Positions 44,911 through 57,225 of a stretch of DNA of 64,000 nucleotides are shown in pieces. Each line of letters opens with the position of its first letter. Within the stretch, counting starts at the first letter, position 1. The stretch comes from Meandrina meandrites (Eukaryota > Cnidaria > Anthozoa > Scleractinia > Meandrinidae): positions 25,111,993 to 25,175,992 of the forward strand of contig OY855908.1 in the NCBI GenBank assembly GCA_963693305.1. Direction: 5' to 3'. The translations under genes were made by a program, and so were the position numbers. The notes beneath the pieces were generated by a model. That model saw only the letters and a program-made list of their open reading frames with translations, was not told the DNA's origin and did not search any database.

Positions 44911-47650
44911 AACTTTGGGAAGATTGTACGTTAGCGAGCTTAATATGACTGCTGCCGAGTTGGCTTGAAAACAGCTTTCACAAACTTTGTCAGCTGAATA
45001 ATCCAGATTACGAAATGAGACGTTTCTCCTGCCTCTTTATCCTGAATAGATTCACCACAAAGAAACTTGAGTGTGCGTATCTTAACTCGTCTGGCTCTCG
45101 GCTGGCTCTGTCCTCTTAAGACCGACTGACAGCGTTATCAAATCAAACCGATCCGTAAATTAAGAGGACGTTACACACTGAAATCCCGAATTTAGGTTGC
45201 AAAATTATCTTCCTTAGACATTTGCGGCTGGTCGTGTTTTTCTTTTGTGAGACTTCCTTGATACTTTAGGCAGCTCTTAAGTCTGGTTAATACCTTTGAC
45301 AGACAAATATTATTGAGAAATCTTCCGAAACGGATGGACTTAAAATCGGACAGGTCATCAAACCTCTTTCGATTGGTTGATATCACCTCCTTTGATCACC
45401 GACGAATAACGCGCATTCGTTTGCTTTGTTAAGTCAAACTTAAATAACTAAACATTTTGAAATTTGAATTAAAATGGACTCGAGCCGCCGAGATCGTGGG
45501 ATCTAGTGAAACACAATGATAACAGAACACCTTTAAATAACATTATGTTCTTCACACCCCAGTCAATATATGTCAATGTCATTTCCCAAACTTTACAATT
45601 ATACCATTCGCAACGGAGAGAAGCTAATTAGAGACATTATACCTGCTCGCGATTTTCCGATAAAAAATTTCGAGCTTCGTTTACATTGGGAAAATCCAGA
45701 ATAATATCTTTTCTCAAACAACATTGTATTATCATAAAGTAACATATATTTCCGGGACAGTCAATATTGAATTGAATCGACCAATGAAAACTGACAAATG
45801 CACATATGCACCTGCTTGTCGGTGCTTTTTGTTTTGCCTGAGACGGATTTTATGAAGTTAAATATCTCACTATAAACAACGATTTTGCCGTGCGCCAATG
45901 TCACCACGTGCTGTAAAGAAAACAAAACAAAGTGCTTTTAGCGAAAATTTCCCCTGGTCTTAGCGCCAAGGTGAAATGCCTTTTAAGCAACGAGCTGAAA
46001 CAACAGATTAACTGGATTTGTTTATTTGTAAAACAATAGAAAACACTAAAAATCTAAAGCCATCTCGGATAACTAATCGAGATCATTACGAAGTTATCTT
46101 TAAATCCAAGTTCTAATTTCTTAAAGTAATTATGCTCTGTAGCAAGCAGTACCTCCGGCGTCGAAATTTCTCACCATTGATAAAATCCCTAACGCGCCGA
46201 CAAATTTTAATCAACAAACTTTTAATTGCGCAAGGTGAATTTTTCCTGAGAAGATGGATTTTGCATGTCGTTGATAAAAAAAAAAAATAGGAAAAAAATG
46301 AGTTTGGTTATTACCTTGACCTAACCATGTGCATTCAGAAAATTGACATTTAATTATTTATGTTTGCTTCGCTTGTTTTCAGATTTTGCCGTTCGGCGCT
46401 TTCTACGTTTCAGCTGCAGGAGAACTTTCCGATAAAAGCTTTTATCACTCAGTTCTCCCACAGCTCTGACAAGCTGGCTAAATAGCGAGTTGTCTTGCCG
46501 AATATATATAGTGCTTAGTTTTAAAAAGTGGTTATTGCCTGGAAAATACTTCTTCTTAAATCTCGATGGCAGAAGATAAGTTTAATATCTGTAAGAAGCC
46601 CGACTAACGGCAAGTTCAGCGTGTTTCTTTCTAAATATTTATTTATTAAAGTGCCGGACATTTGCAAACCATTTCTTAGTTTAACGTGCTAAGGAACTGA
46701 ATAAGCAGGACCGGTAAATGATATCCGATGACGTTATCAGCATCGACACACAAAATATTCAAGACGGAAAATAGATAAAGAGCTTGGAGCTGAAATTGTA
46801 TCTACCAATAAATATTTCAATATGTATGTTTTAATTAAGCGAAGAAGAAGAAGTAATAATTTGATATTTATTCTGTATTCATCAGAAAAACTACAAACAA
46901 CGCTTGTTACGTCAGCAAAAAGAGTTTGCAATACTGAAGTTCCGCATTGAGGAGCCAACACTGCGTCATATATAATGCATTGACGCATTAACTGGAAGCA
47001 ATAACAGCTAGAAATTAAAAAGTTTGTTCCCTTAGGAAATTGCTTGTAATGTTGGTGGGCAAATGAAGCACATCCTCTTGTTATCAGTTGACAGTCAAAA
47101 TCAGCAAAGCTACCGCCCACACAGACACCGGTCCACGCAAACACGTTTGGAAAATATCTGCATTTTAATCTCATTGAATACCGGTCAATACTTAAAAATA
47201 TTTCATTTCCACACTATCAACTTTGTTGATTTTCTTTTCTATAAAAGACAAAATGTTTTGTTCTTTTTTGTGACTTAGAAACAACCATTTAATCCACTGG
47301 TTCAAGTTCACAATAATCGAGACAAGATTTTAGAAATTCGAGCAACGTGCAGTAAAACAAAAACATCATAATCCTTCACCACCCCGCAAATGGTCTGAAA
47401 TTTCATTTGTCTCACCGCTAGAGAAATGCTTGCATGTAGACTACGAGGCCGAGTAGTCTACTTATTTTAGCGATTATCAGCCAGTAGAAAACAATGGATG
47501 ATCCAGTGAGATTTATGGGTTTCCAAAAGTGTACACTGAGTGACTAAACACGTTTACAAATCGCTCTTTCTACAACAGAAGTCTTAGGGATTGAAACAGT
47601 CTATTACTTTGAAAGTTAAGTCGTATGTACAGGCAATACACATACAGGAC
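44911..47650. other. Region upstream of the GPCR, no gene seen
   Basis: Mostly AT-rich DNA that probably holds the GPCR promoter. The stretch at 46,195-46,270 (GACAAATTTTAATCAACAAA...TTTTAATTGCGCAAGGTGAA) is repeated at 50,323-50,398. Nothing else stands out. Confidence 0.5.
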
Positions 47651-47680
47651 ACACAACAACAACAACAACAACAACAACAG
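47651..47680. repeat. (CAA)n microsatellite
   Basis: About nine CAA units. Confidence 0.95.
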
Positions 47681-48165
47681 GTTTTTAGTTTCAAAGTTCT
47701 GTCTCAAATTTGGCTGAAAGCAGAACACCCTGAACATCCGAAAGACACTGAAGGCAGGAATGTGACTGGGGTGGGTTCCTTGTTGTTATCTGTCAGGGAC
47801 CGCGGAGACCATTTAAAAGTGGTAGGGCTAAAACATCTGGCCGAGACAAACAATTTTTAACAATTTTTGGCCAAGACAAACAAACATGAGGGGCCACTGT
47901 TCCATTTAGCTTGCATTTGCACGCCATCATATATACAACCCCAGTAAATATAACATAGCCGTCCTTTCTTGGTATACCATCCAATACAGTAAATATGTTA
48001 AATAAAACTACCTAAGCTCTCTACTTTTTCTCTTACGATTCTCGATGCGAGAAGGAAACTCTTGTGCGTCTTCAGCTATACAAAGACTGCCTGTTGAGGC
48101 CCCACTGGTCTCTGTTCTCTGCTTGTGGCCATTCAACACGGCTTGGCTTCTATAGCCTCGGTTCC

Positions 48166-48319
48166 AGGCTCTAGGTCATTAGGGCGAAAAGGCGAGTAAT
48201 CGCGAGCAAAGCGAGCGAAGGAAAGTTGAGGGGGGTCTTGGGAAGGCGGGAAGGCGCCTTCCTAAGACCCCTCTCAATTTTCTTTTGCTCACGCTAATCA
48301 CCCTAATGACCGAGAGCCT
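48166..48319. mobile_element. MITE/foldback inserted in the hAT transposase relic
   Basis: AGGCTCTAGGTCATTAGGG pairs with CCCTAATGACCGAGAGCCT, and the pairing continues through GAGGGGGGTCTTGGGAAGGCG/CGCCTTCCTAAGACCCCTC-like centre sequence. It truncates the hAT reading frame just after the dimerisation motif. Confidence 0.8.
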
Positions 48320-48790
48320 TGAAAGGAAAAGGCTGCTAAACCTTTCGTCGTCCATCCTGGATCTAGCCATCCTGAATCTAAGCCAGAAAGAACGCTCGCC
48401 AGCAGCATAGGTAGCAGCATTTACAGCAAGCAGCCAGTAGATAGTTTGAACTTCCTGAACGAGCTTCTTCTCTGGTTCTGGAACCTTCGTCACCGCCAAC
48501 AGGATGTCGTCGAAACACGATATCTTCAACATAGCTTCCAAAACATTTGGCTGCCGGGGAGCGTCCCACTAGGCAGTACAATGCTTCAGAAACTTGAACT
48601 CTGACTCATAGTCGTCACCATGAGCAGCTTTAACCAAGAGAGTCTCTATCTGGGCTTAGGAGCTGAAGATTTCCTAGTTAAAGCGCTTGTCAAGAACACT
48701 GACGATAAGATCAAAGGCCCCATAATACACCCCTCTAAAGTGATCTTTGGCAGTACGGTAGGTAGGGTTGGAACGCCTGTGAAAATAACT
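48320..48790 (-). pseudogene. hAT transposase C-terminal relic
   Basis: On the minus strand the frame reads YYGAFDLIVSVLDKRFN, two in-frame stops, then ETLLVKAAHGDDYESEFKFL and, further on, WLLAVNAATYAAGERSFWLR followed by MDDERFSSL. The last part is the hAT dimerisation motif (pattern NPATSATAERSFS...RL..M...R...L). Stops and the inserted MITE make it non-functional. Confidence 0.75.
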
Positions 48791-48975
48791 GCCACCGCGC
48801 AGCTTTGCCGAGCCTTTGACTTCGTGCATATGCAAGAGTAGACGCGTTTTGTTCCTTTCAAGTGGTAAGATTCATAAAATATCCATGTTATCTGGAGCCC
48901 TAAAAATCAACCAAGAAAAAAAAGTGGTAGGGCTATAGCCCTACCAGCCCCTCCCCCTCCGCGGTCCCTGTCTGT

Positions 48976-51783
48976 ACCGCGTATTACGCAAATGTGTGAT
49001 TGGAGTTAACCGTGAGTTGTTGGCTAGAAGGTCTGGAAGCAGAATTCACACGCTCAGAGAGTTATCTTTGGCTTCAACGACAAGACAATTTTAATCTGTT
49101 CTGGGCTGGTATTCTGCGCTGGTATTCCATCGTCTTCTATTTTAATTGGTAGTAATCTATTTTAATTGGTAGTAATCATGGATTATGGAGTGCGTTCATG
49201 GGGATTTCTTTGTTTTGAACAGCCAATCCAAAACAGGAATCCAAATCCAATCCAAGCCAATCCAAAACAGTCGCGATAGGCGTATAAAATCGCCAAGTGT
49301 GTCGCCGGCTTTAGGCGAGTTACGCGACTGTTTATATCGCCATACAAATTTGAAACGGCCGCGCGCGCAACATAAACAGTAACAACACGCGTCCAACATC
49401 ACTTGAAACTATCAGCAAAACAATTTTAATCCAACAGCGCACGAGGAAGCACAGACATTTTTTTACTACTGTAGAAGGAAGCACTGCCGAAACGTTTAGT
49501 TTTCCGGCTAAATTGAATTGTTTTTGCGCGCGCTGTCTTTGCGGCTTAGTGTGACGCAATTAATTGCCTTCTAATGTCTTCTCACATGAGATCGAGGCCA
49601 TCCTGCCACATACCGACATACATACCGACATACCGACATACATACCGACATAGAACGACTTTCGCTTGCGCGTTCACAGGACAACCATGGGACCACAGGT
49701 CACCACAAGATTAGGATGCGTTCTCCTATCGTCGAACGCAATTAGAACAGGTATGTAACACAGCGTGACCATGGTGACAGTGCCATGCTTTTGTCACAAT
49801 CGACCTTGTCTGAAAATATCGGAATTTGATTCTTTTGACTCAGACGTGCAAGAATGGTAACCCAAGCGAATCATATAAATTCGATATATTTATAATTATC
49901 TTAATCTCAATTGAGGATTGACTTTTGTCCCGTTATTTTAAAATTGGCCACTTTTTTAACGCTATGAATATTAATACTGGCCTAAAATTTGAGTTTTAAC
50001 AGATTTCAGTGTACATAGGAATATGTAAGGAATCGCTACTCTGTAATGACTCGTTCCCAAGGAACCCAGTAAAATGGACCTGTTTGCACTACCAAAAAAT
50101 GGCACAGGGTATTCTTGTTGTTTAAAAAGTGATGCAAAGTGCGATGCCGGTTTCTCTGCTAAAAAGCAGTGGTAAAAATACTTAGAGGTGAGTTCAGGTA
50201 CCCTTCATGAGAGGGAAAGCGCAGTTGCAGTTTAATCCAACAAATCACCCTGTTAAACCGGTTTTCCATTGGTCATTATTTTAGGTAGCCTGTGTTGCAG
50301 ACGTAATCTAACCCTAACTTGCGACAAATTTTAATCAACAAATTTTTAATTGCGCAAGGTGAATACTCCTGAGAATTAGCTATAGAAGATGGATTTTGCA
50401 GCTTATATTTTAGGAAACTTAGACCGGGTTTGCTCCATAAACACGTGATCAGTTTGCTTTCAAAATTTAGGAATGCCGGAGTGAACCGATTGAAGGTTCT
50501 GGCGAGGAAAAGAGTCCTTATACCTCATCGTTACAGGGGCAGCTTCTCTCGTGTCCCGAGGCTATGTTGACAAGTACCTAAAGAGCTATAAAATGGGCGT
50601 CTTGAGGGAAAAACGATGAGAAGGCTCCCCTCGTTTTTCCCTCTCTCGGTCGGAACAGATAATGGCCGCGAACAAATATCCGTTCATATTTTCTGGCCAA
50701 ATGGAGGATATTGTTTATAGATTCAAATCGCACCTATGGAATAATTTTTAATTACTTTATCGCAGTTGGAAACGGGCTCTGATTAATTATGAAGTGATAA
50801 GTGATTAAAAAATTGTTGAATGAAAAGGTGAAGCTGTTTATACAGTCATCTGCAGGGTCTTATTTCAGTCATATCTCCTCGTCGAACTGTTCGAACCGCT
50901 TTGTTAGTTCATCCTTGTTGTTTACAGTTGAAAAGCTGTTGCACGTCTCGAGTTTACTCCGGTAGTTTAGTCTCTTGCCCGGGGATGGGGGACTCCCATT
51001 AGACGGGGATGCTTGTCGTCTCCTGTAAATCTCGGAGTTTTTGGTCTCGCTTAGGTGTTCCGGGCAAAAAAACGCCAATGTTTTTACCCACCAAGATCTC
51101 ACTTAGGGTTGCCCCCGAAGAAATATAGAAATAAAAATTAATTTTTTAGTATTTTTGGTATCTTTTAGGAGTCAAAAACGCTAAAGCCTTGCATCTGTTT
51201 CATATGGGAGTCCCTGCCCCCGGTCACTTTGTCAGTATGAACAATCAAATTTTAATAAGTTCAGACTAATTTTATTAAGTCTGTTGTCAGCACCCTTACG
51301 GTGATCGTTACACTTGCAAGTGATGTTTACAAGCCTAGCTGGCAGAATTGTTACGAATACACAATATATCTGCTGCAATTAATCTGATACAGCGACACGC
51401 TATGCTGTACGTTTCCCTAGCAAAACTCAACTAAGGTACATGGCTGCATCCCTAGACGTCAACTCACCCTGACGAGAATTCGAAGTGCCACTTAAAGAAC
51501 TGAAAGAACAGTAAGTGCTATTTGAAAATTTCCCTCTAAACCCGGGTCTAAAGTAGTGAGGTGGTATAATAATACATTCGTTTGAACAAAAGGCATTTCC
51601 ATTTTGCTGTTGGTCGATTGATTTCACAAATAGGGGTAAATACTGGCTGCAAAACATGTGTATGGTCAACCGGACTCCTGTTTTGAGCAGAATGCTTGCA
51701 AACAGTTAGATTATGTCATCATGTTTACTAGTCATACTCGACAGGACTTCTGTTTACTTTCAACTGCAACCATGTCAAATCAC
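48976..51783. other. Intergenic, no gene seen
   Basis: Contains a small tandem ACCGACATACAT-like array at 49,608-49,653, a duplicated TTTTAATTGGTAGTAATC at about 49,139-49,177 and imperfect AATCCAAAAC/AATCCAA repeats near 49,225-49,270. No coding motif was recognised. Confidence 0.5.
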
Positions 51784-51792
51784 CACTGTATG

Positions 51793-51845
51793 TAGCCTGC
51801 GTGCAGACGTCTCCTTAGGAAATGGAGACGTCTGCACGCAGGCTT
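51793..51845. mobile_element. 53-bp miniature foldback with perfect 9-bp duplication CACTGTATG
   Basis: The sequence AGCCTGCGTGCAGACGTCTC-C is followed by a 9-base loop and its perfect inverse. CACTGTATG flanks it at 51,784-51,792 and 51,846-51,854. It has 21-bp perfect arms and virtually no interior. A 9-bp duplication fits MULE-type mobilisation. Confidence 0.85.
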
Positions 51846-51854
51846 CACTGTATG

Positions 51855-54230
51855 AGGCGCATTATCGTATTTTTAAATATTGATGTTGCCTAGGGAGAAC
51901 ATGTTGGCTTCATCTCGCAAATACATTGTGAGTTAATTTCTTGATACCTATTGATACCTATTAAAAATGTTATTTATCATTTTCTTGAACTCGAACGCGA
52001 ATGGGGCAGCGAAACGTGATTTGCCTATTTCTTAAGAAAAGAAAAATTCGATCGCAATTATTAAAAGTTATTGAGGATATTAAACACCGTTAAAGCCGCA
52101 ATTAAATCAAAACAATGATAAATATGTACCACATCGAAGAAATCACTCAAATATTTAAGTGGACATTTACACTTCAATGGCCACTTTACAAATCCCCTCT
52201 TTCTGTTTCACATCCGGTACACTTTATTCACCTGCTAGCAGTTGAGTCGGTGAGTTTCACACGCAATGCATGATTTCAAAGAGCATTGTCAAGTTGATGA
52301 GTGGTGAGTGGCATCTTGTACAGAGCGAAGTAAAAACATGGCTCGTCGATTCGCTTCTTCAACAATGCGTTTGTCCTTATTTTCTTAGATTCGGTTTCTG
52401 TGATATCCGGAATAATAAAGGTCGAGGTAAGTTTTATCAGCCGAAGCAAAAACCTCATCCAGTAATTGTTCATAATCGGCATTATACTAGGGATGGTTAA
52501 CACTACATCTGCCCCCGCTGTTATTCTTTTTTTTCTCAGCGCATCCGTTACTACAGTCAATTATTTCGCTTGATATTTTGGCTATTCTATTTTCTTAATT
52601 GATTGAAAATCAGTTTTCTGTTGGAACAAACACTAATTTTTCTCGTGTTCTGCTCACAAAGTATCACTTGTTTCTGGCCTTCCCTTTCTCATGGGACGAG
52701 GACATGCCATTTAAAACAAACTTTCATTATGAATTGTTGAAGCCCAGTAGATAAGTAAAACAAAGCCAAATTATGCACAAATTCTGAAGGATTAATAATC
52801 ACGTAAATTTAATTATACGAACGCGTCCCCAACTTCCTGAGATCATTTTGTTTTTTTGTTTTTTTTGCTGTAATGAGTGATCTCAGCGAGAATAAACTAT
52901 GATAATAGCCCAACGTTTTAATAGTACCAATTGAGACCAACTGTTTCCAGTTTTTTTGTTTTGCTGGGAGCTCAAGCAACAATGACTAACTTGACAGCTG
53001 AGCTCAAAACGGATGCCAAAAGATTTCTCACCTCTGTCAGTATAAACGCCTGCCGTGAGTTTGATTATCCCAAGAACTCTTTTGAATTCTCTTTCCGTCT
53101 TGACAAGTCTCAGTTACAAATTTTACTTTAATGCCTGAAGACTGATCGAGCCTTTTATCTTAATTTATTTCTACCACTTGAGTTTTTTTATTTAATCAGT
53201 ATGATGTTCCGGCTAAAAGCCGAAAAAGCACTGGATCGACAGCTGGCTAGTTATCCTTGTATGCCTCAATTGAAAACTTTCTTACTTCTCTGCGAGTTTC
53301 AATGCTTGCGTTATCTTTTAAAAATTTTCCTTCTATAATTCTTTTTGAACTTATCGCAGATGGTAACCTTATACCTTGGTTGTGGCCTGAGTCTTTCAAA
53401 CCCCTTGTGTAAAGTGTGATTTGTGTCTGACAAATCTCGATTTCAGATTGAGTCTGTCAATCCTGCGAGCGAACGAGAACTGTTCGCAACACGCTAACAA
53501 GAGAAATTTCTAGACCAATACGTACTATTCTTGCTTTTGTTCATATCAATTGCGTAAGTTTCGGCTTCTAGACCTTGTGAAGTCATTACTGAACTCGAAG
53601 GAAATTGCAGCAGCCCACTGGAATCAACGTTTGCAAGCGTCGTTTGTTGACTTGTTGTCATTTGTGCACATATTTCACGCTTTGGTTTGTCGTCATCACC
53701 CAATCATCGTTTATCTTGCGTCATCATTCACTCATCACCATACAGGAAATTTTATCACTCCTATCGATACTACTTGAGGGCCCACTTTGGGCAAATCGAG
53801 ATTGTTTCTGGCATATTATATATATACGCGCGGACTACAATGATGCCTCCTCGGGTTTTGACCTCTGGGCCAAAACCCTGCGGGGCAAAAAGAATGTGTA
53901 AATGCAAGGATCTGCAAATATATGCACATTAACTAACTCTGACGAAGGCAACAGAAAGTTTGCCGAAAATTTAGTCTTTATAAGATCATTTTTAGATGTT
54001 TCAATAAGTTAAAAGTTAAAATGATAAACACTGATTGCCCCACCCAACCCCCCAACCCTACCTATTTTCTTGACTTATTAGAAACCCGTGCTACTCCATT
54101 GCTGGTCTCCGACAGGGTAAGGCTGCCATACCTTAATTCTAATGAAGCAGCAGGAGGGATATCGAACTAAATATATTTCAAATTATTAAAATTAAACTAG
54201 CCATGGTATATTGCAATTTCGAGTTTTGAT
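51855..54230. other. Intergenic, no gene seen
   Basis: AT-rich. Short open frames at 52,270-52,500 and 53,550-53,900 have no recognisable features. Confidence 0.45.
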
Positions 54231-54235
54231 TGGTT

Positions 54236-54671
54236 TACAGGCCAAGTCACATTACGAACTACGTGCCAAGTCACATTACGAACTACATGCCAAGTCACAT
54301 TACGAACTACATGCCAAGTCACATTATGAGCTACACGACAAGTCACATTACAAAACTACATGCCAAGTTACATTACAAACAACATGCCAAGTCACATTAC
54401 GAGCTACATGCCAAGTCACATTATAAACTACATGCCAAGTCACATTACGAACTACATGCCAGTCACATTACGAACTACGTGCCAAGTCACCTTACGAACT
54501 ACACGACAAGTCACATTACGAACTACATGCCAAGTCACATTACGAGCTACATGCCAAGTCACATTACAAACTACATGCCAAGTCACATTACGAACTACAT
54601 GCCAGTCACATTACGAACTACGTGCCAAGTCACCTTACGAACTGCATGCCAAGTTACATTACGAACTACAT
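54236..54671. repeat. 24-bp minisatellite
   Basis: About 18 copies of a unit close to GCCAAGTCACATTACGAACTACAT, with point variants and several 23-bp units. Because 24 is a multiple of three, all three plus-strand frames stay open over long parts, giving spurious repeat proteins. Confidence 0.97.
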
Positions 54672-55166
54672 AATATAGTAAAACGACAAAACAGCCAATA
54701 CAAATACCGTAAGCTGAAAATGAACCAAAGTATACCGAAGGTGTGCATAAAATATCCCTATTGGCAATTTCAACTCCCTGAGCCTGGTTAACACTATCAA
54801 ATGATTATAAAGAACAGTACAGAAAAGGATTGATCGAACAACAACGAGTGAAGAATGGGTTAGATATTGTTGTTTACTCTAAACAAAGCAAGGGTTTTAC
54901 ACACCTAGGCTTCCTTCTCCAATCTCGACGGCTTTACAACTTTAATACAAGAAAACGCCTCTGGAAGCAAAGTAGCAAAGTAACTGGAAAACCTGAAAAA
55001 GGAAAAATATGCAATGAAAGAACCATTACCAAACTGTTCAAATTGAACTTTTAATCAATATTTCAAAATAACAATTTGAAAAAGAACAAACAACCATAAA
55101 AATACACAACAGTTTTTTCCATTGTATATTAAATAATTAAAAATTACGTACACTTCAAAGGCCACT

Positions 55167-55400
55167 TTATATATCCTCTTTCTGTTTCACATTGGTAAAC
55201 TTTGAAAGCTGAAGAACGGAATTCGAGCACATGAACTTTCGGACGCTCCATGCTTCTAAGCTCAGTGACAGCTCGTTTGCATCAAATGATATTTCGAGGT
55301 CATAAATTAGAATGCCGTTTAAGCCTGGCTCAAAGATGTCCGGCTCTCCTGATTTCTCGCACCAATACCTCACATGATTGGTTCCAGCCGTTTGAAACAC
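55167..55400 (-). other. Unassigned open frame next to a tandem duplication
   Basis: A 77-codon minus-strand frame includes ILIYDLEISFDANELSLSLE. The composition is protein-like, but no family is recognised and no second exon is visible. Confidence 0.2.
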
Positions 55401-55770
55401 ATCGGACCTGGTATGGTATCGAGTAGTATGTTTGTCTCCATGTCGCTGATTGAGGGCCGCTACGTCACAAGGTGACCAGCGATAACTTATGCAGGAAGTG
55501 TAAAGTTTCCGAGATGGGGGCCTTCATAAGAAAGTGACGGGGCTGTGATCGTTCACATGATTCATGCTATGTGCGTTTTGTTGCTGCTTGTTCCAGCCGT
55601 TTGAGACACATCGGGCTTGGTATGGTATCGAGTCTTATGTTTGCCTCCATATTTGTCTGTTTGAGGGCCGCTACGTCAGAAGCTAAGGTGACCAGTGTTA
55701 AATTATGTAGGAAGTGTAAAGTCTCTGGGATGACGGCCTTCATAAGAATGTGACGGTGCTCTGATCGTGT
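55381..55770. repeat. 209-bp tandem duplication
   Basis: The unit beginning GTTCCAGCCGTTTGAAACAC at 55,381 recurs from 55,590 with substitutions (GTTCCAGCCGTTTGAGACAC). Both include GAGGGCCGCTACGTCA and GGCCTTCATAAGAA. Neither unit has a shared open frame. Confidence 0.85.
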
Positions 55771-56104
55771 CTTTTCAGTAAGGAGTTATTAAAAAGTCGT
55801 GGCTTGGTACCCCAAAGGGCATTTAAATTCAAAGTGAACACCATTAGTTATCTTGATACCTTTTAACCTTTTATGAATTCGCGCCACGCTCTCAGACCAC
55901 TCTAGAATATTGAAGGGGTTGCTTTTTTAAATGTCCGACGATGGGTTCTCTTCCTAAAGGTGTAATCCACTCAAAAAAAATGTGGTTAGCTTAAACTAAA
56001 TAGACTATAGTCGCGAACAGCGGGGATTGGAAATACTTAGTACTACCAGCAAAAAAAAAGAAAAGAAAGAAAAAAAAACAGATACTTACCTAGCTACACT
56101 CAAT

Positions 56105-56606
56105 AATCCGGCGGCTTAGCTCCTGAATTGTGCGATATTTGATACAAGCATCAAACTTTGCAGGATTACAAACATTCACATACTAATCATTTCTCGATAT
56201 ACTGCCAACGCCAATTTCCTAATTTCAGCTAATAAGCAGCAAATGAAATTTTTATTTTCCAAATCTCGAGCGATTCATTCCCCGAATCTCGCGTTCGCCA
56301 TTCGCTAATAGAAGAAAAATACGAAAATATAGAGGACTCTGAAAAGTCTAAATTACGGCATTTCAATCTAAATTTTGTACCTACGGCTTGGTATCACTAC
56401 CTGACATAATAGTATTTGTCTATAAACCAGGGCATACAAACATTTCACAAAATTTCATTGATTTTAATGAATCACGGCGTTTTTCCAGCTTGGCAGTATA
56501 TCTGAAAAAAAAAAACTCGGGTTGGTGACCACTTCCAGTGTGCCAAATTTCATGCTTGTATCAAAAAGTGCACAATTCACCTAAAATTTCGAGCTAAGCC
56601 GTCGCA
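56105..56606. mobile_element. MITE with CGGCTTAGCT termini
   Basis: GGCGGCTTAGCTCCTGAATT...TTTGATACAAGCATCAAA at left is inverted at right (TTTCATGCTTGTATCAAAAA...GAATTTTAGGT-complement...AGCTAAGCCG). The arms differ by small indels. A solo end of the same family lies at 61-110. Target duplications are not clear. Confidence 0.65.
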
Positions 56607-56674
56607 CTGCAAAGAATACCGGCTGAGCAATGGTACTAAGGCACATAAAATGTCATCCATGTCCAATACACCCA

Positions 56675-57000
56675 AACTGAGTCGATTCGTCAAGGGTACC
56701 TGACGATTCGACTCCATTCGCGCGGAGTCAAACCGCATCACCGGAAGTCAAGCCATGAGACACAATAACGATATGAACCTTCCTCGTTCTTAAAACGTGA
56801 AATCGAACTGAGTCGATTCGTCAAGGGTACCTGACGATTCGACTCGATTCACGCGGAGTCAAACCGCATCACCGGAAGTCAAGCCATGAGACACAATGAC
56901 AATATGAACCTTCCTCGTTCTTAAAACGTGAAATCGAACTGAGTCGATTCGTCAAGGGTACCTGACGATTCGACTCCATTCGCGCGGAGTTGAACCGCAT
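56675..57000. repeat. 131-bp tandem array
   Basis: Units start AACTGAGTCGATTCGTCAAG at 56,675, 56,806 and 56,937 (the last partial). Each contains GACTCCATTCGCGCGGAGTC-like palindromic sequence and CACCGGAAGTCAAG. Confidence 0.92.
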
Positions 57001-57003
57001 TCG

Positions 57004-57225
57004 GTCGTGTGCAAATTTTGACGATTCCACACGATTCGCGCGAATTGTGTCGAAACGTCACTTGTAAAGTCCAATCGCCTCACCGGAAGTCGAATCGTGT
57101 TACGCATTGTGTCAAGCATGAGGGTCGTGTGCAAAATGTTGACCATTCGACACGATTCGCGCGAATCGTGTCGAATCGTCACTTGTGAAGTCGAATCGTC
57201 ACACCGGAAGTCGAATCGTGTCAGA
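57004..57225. repeat. 120-bp tandem array, related motif
   Basis: Two units start GTCGTGTGCAAA at 57,004 and 57,124. Both carry ACACGATTCGCGCGAAT and CACCGGAAGTCGAATCGTGT. The motifs overlap with the preceding 131-bp array, so both probably derive from one ancestral satellite. Confidence 0.88.

Larger units (their letters stand above)
47794..48970. mobile_element. hAT-type transposon with 5-bp duplication TCTGT, internally deleted
   Basis: Ends CAGGGACCGCGGAG and CTCCGCGGTCCCTG are inverted and flanked by TCTGT on both sides (47,789-47,793 and 48,971-48,975). CAGGG termini are classic hAT, and 5-bp duplications mark the hAT5 branch. The subterminal GTGGTAGGGCTA occurs at both ends but in the same orientation. 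A broken hAT transposase C-terminus lies inside on the minus strand. Confidence 0.85.

Noticed and set aside
47440..47470. GTAGACTAC/GTAGTCTAC hairpin as an RNA gene or terminator
   Set aside because: A short palindrome alone is common in AT-rich eukaryotic DNA. No target duplication or RNA signature.
50869..51102. 77-codon minus-strand frame with a Ser/Pro-rich middle
   Set aside because: No family, no neighbouring exons and a non-coding-looking flank.
54236..54671. Regular repeats that might be taken for a CRISPR array
   Set aside because: Units are directly adjacent with no unique spacers, and the context is animal DNA.
54211..54791. Long plus-strand frames encoding Lys-Ser-His-Tyr-type repeat proteins
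   Set aside because: All three frames are open because a 24-bp unit repeats. There is no start context, domain or non-repeat coding flank.
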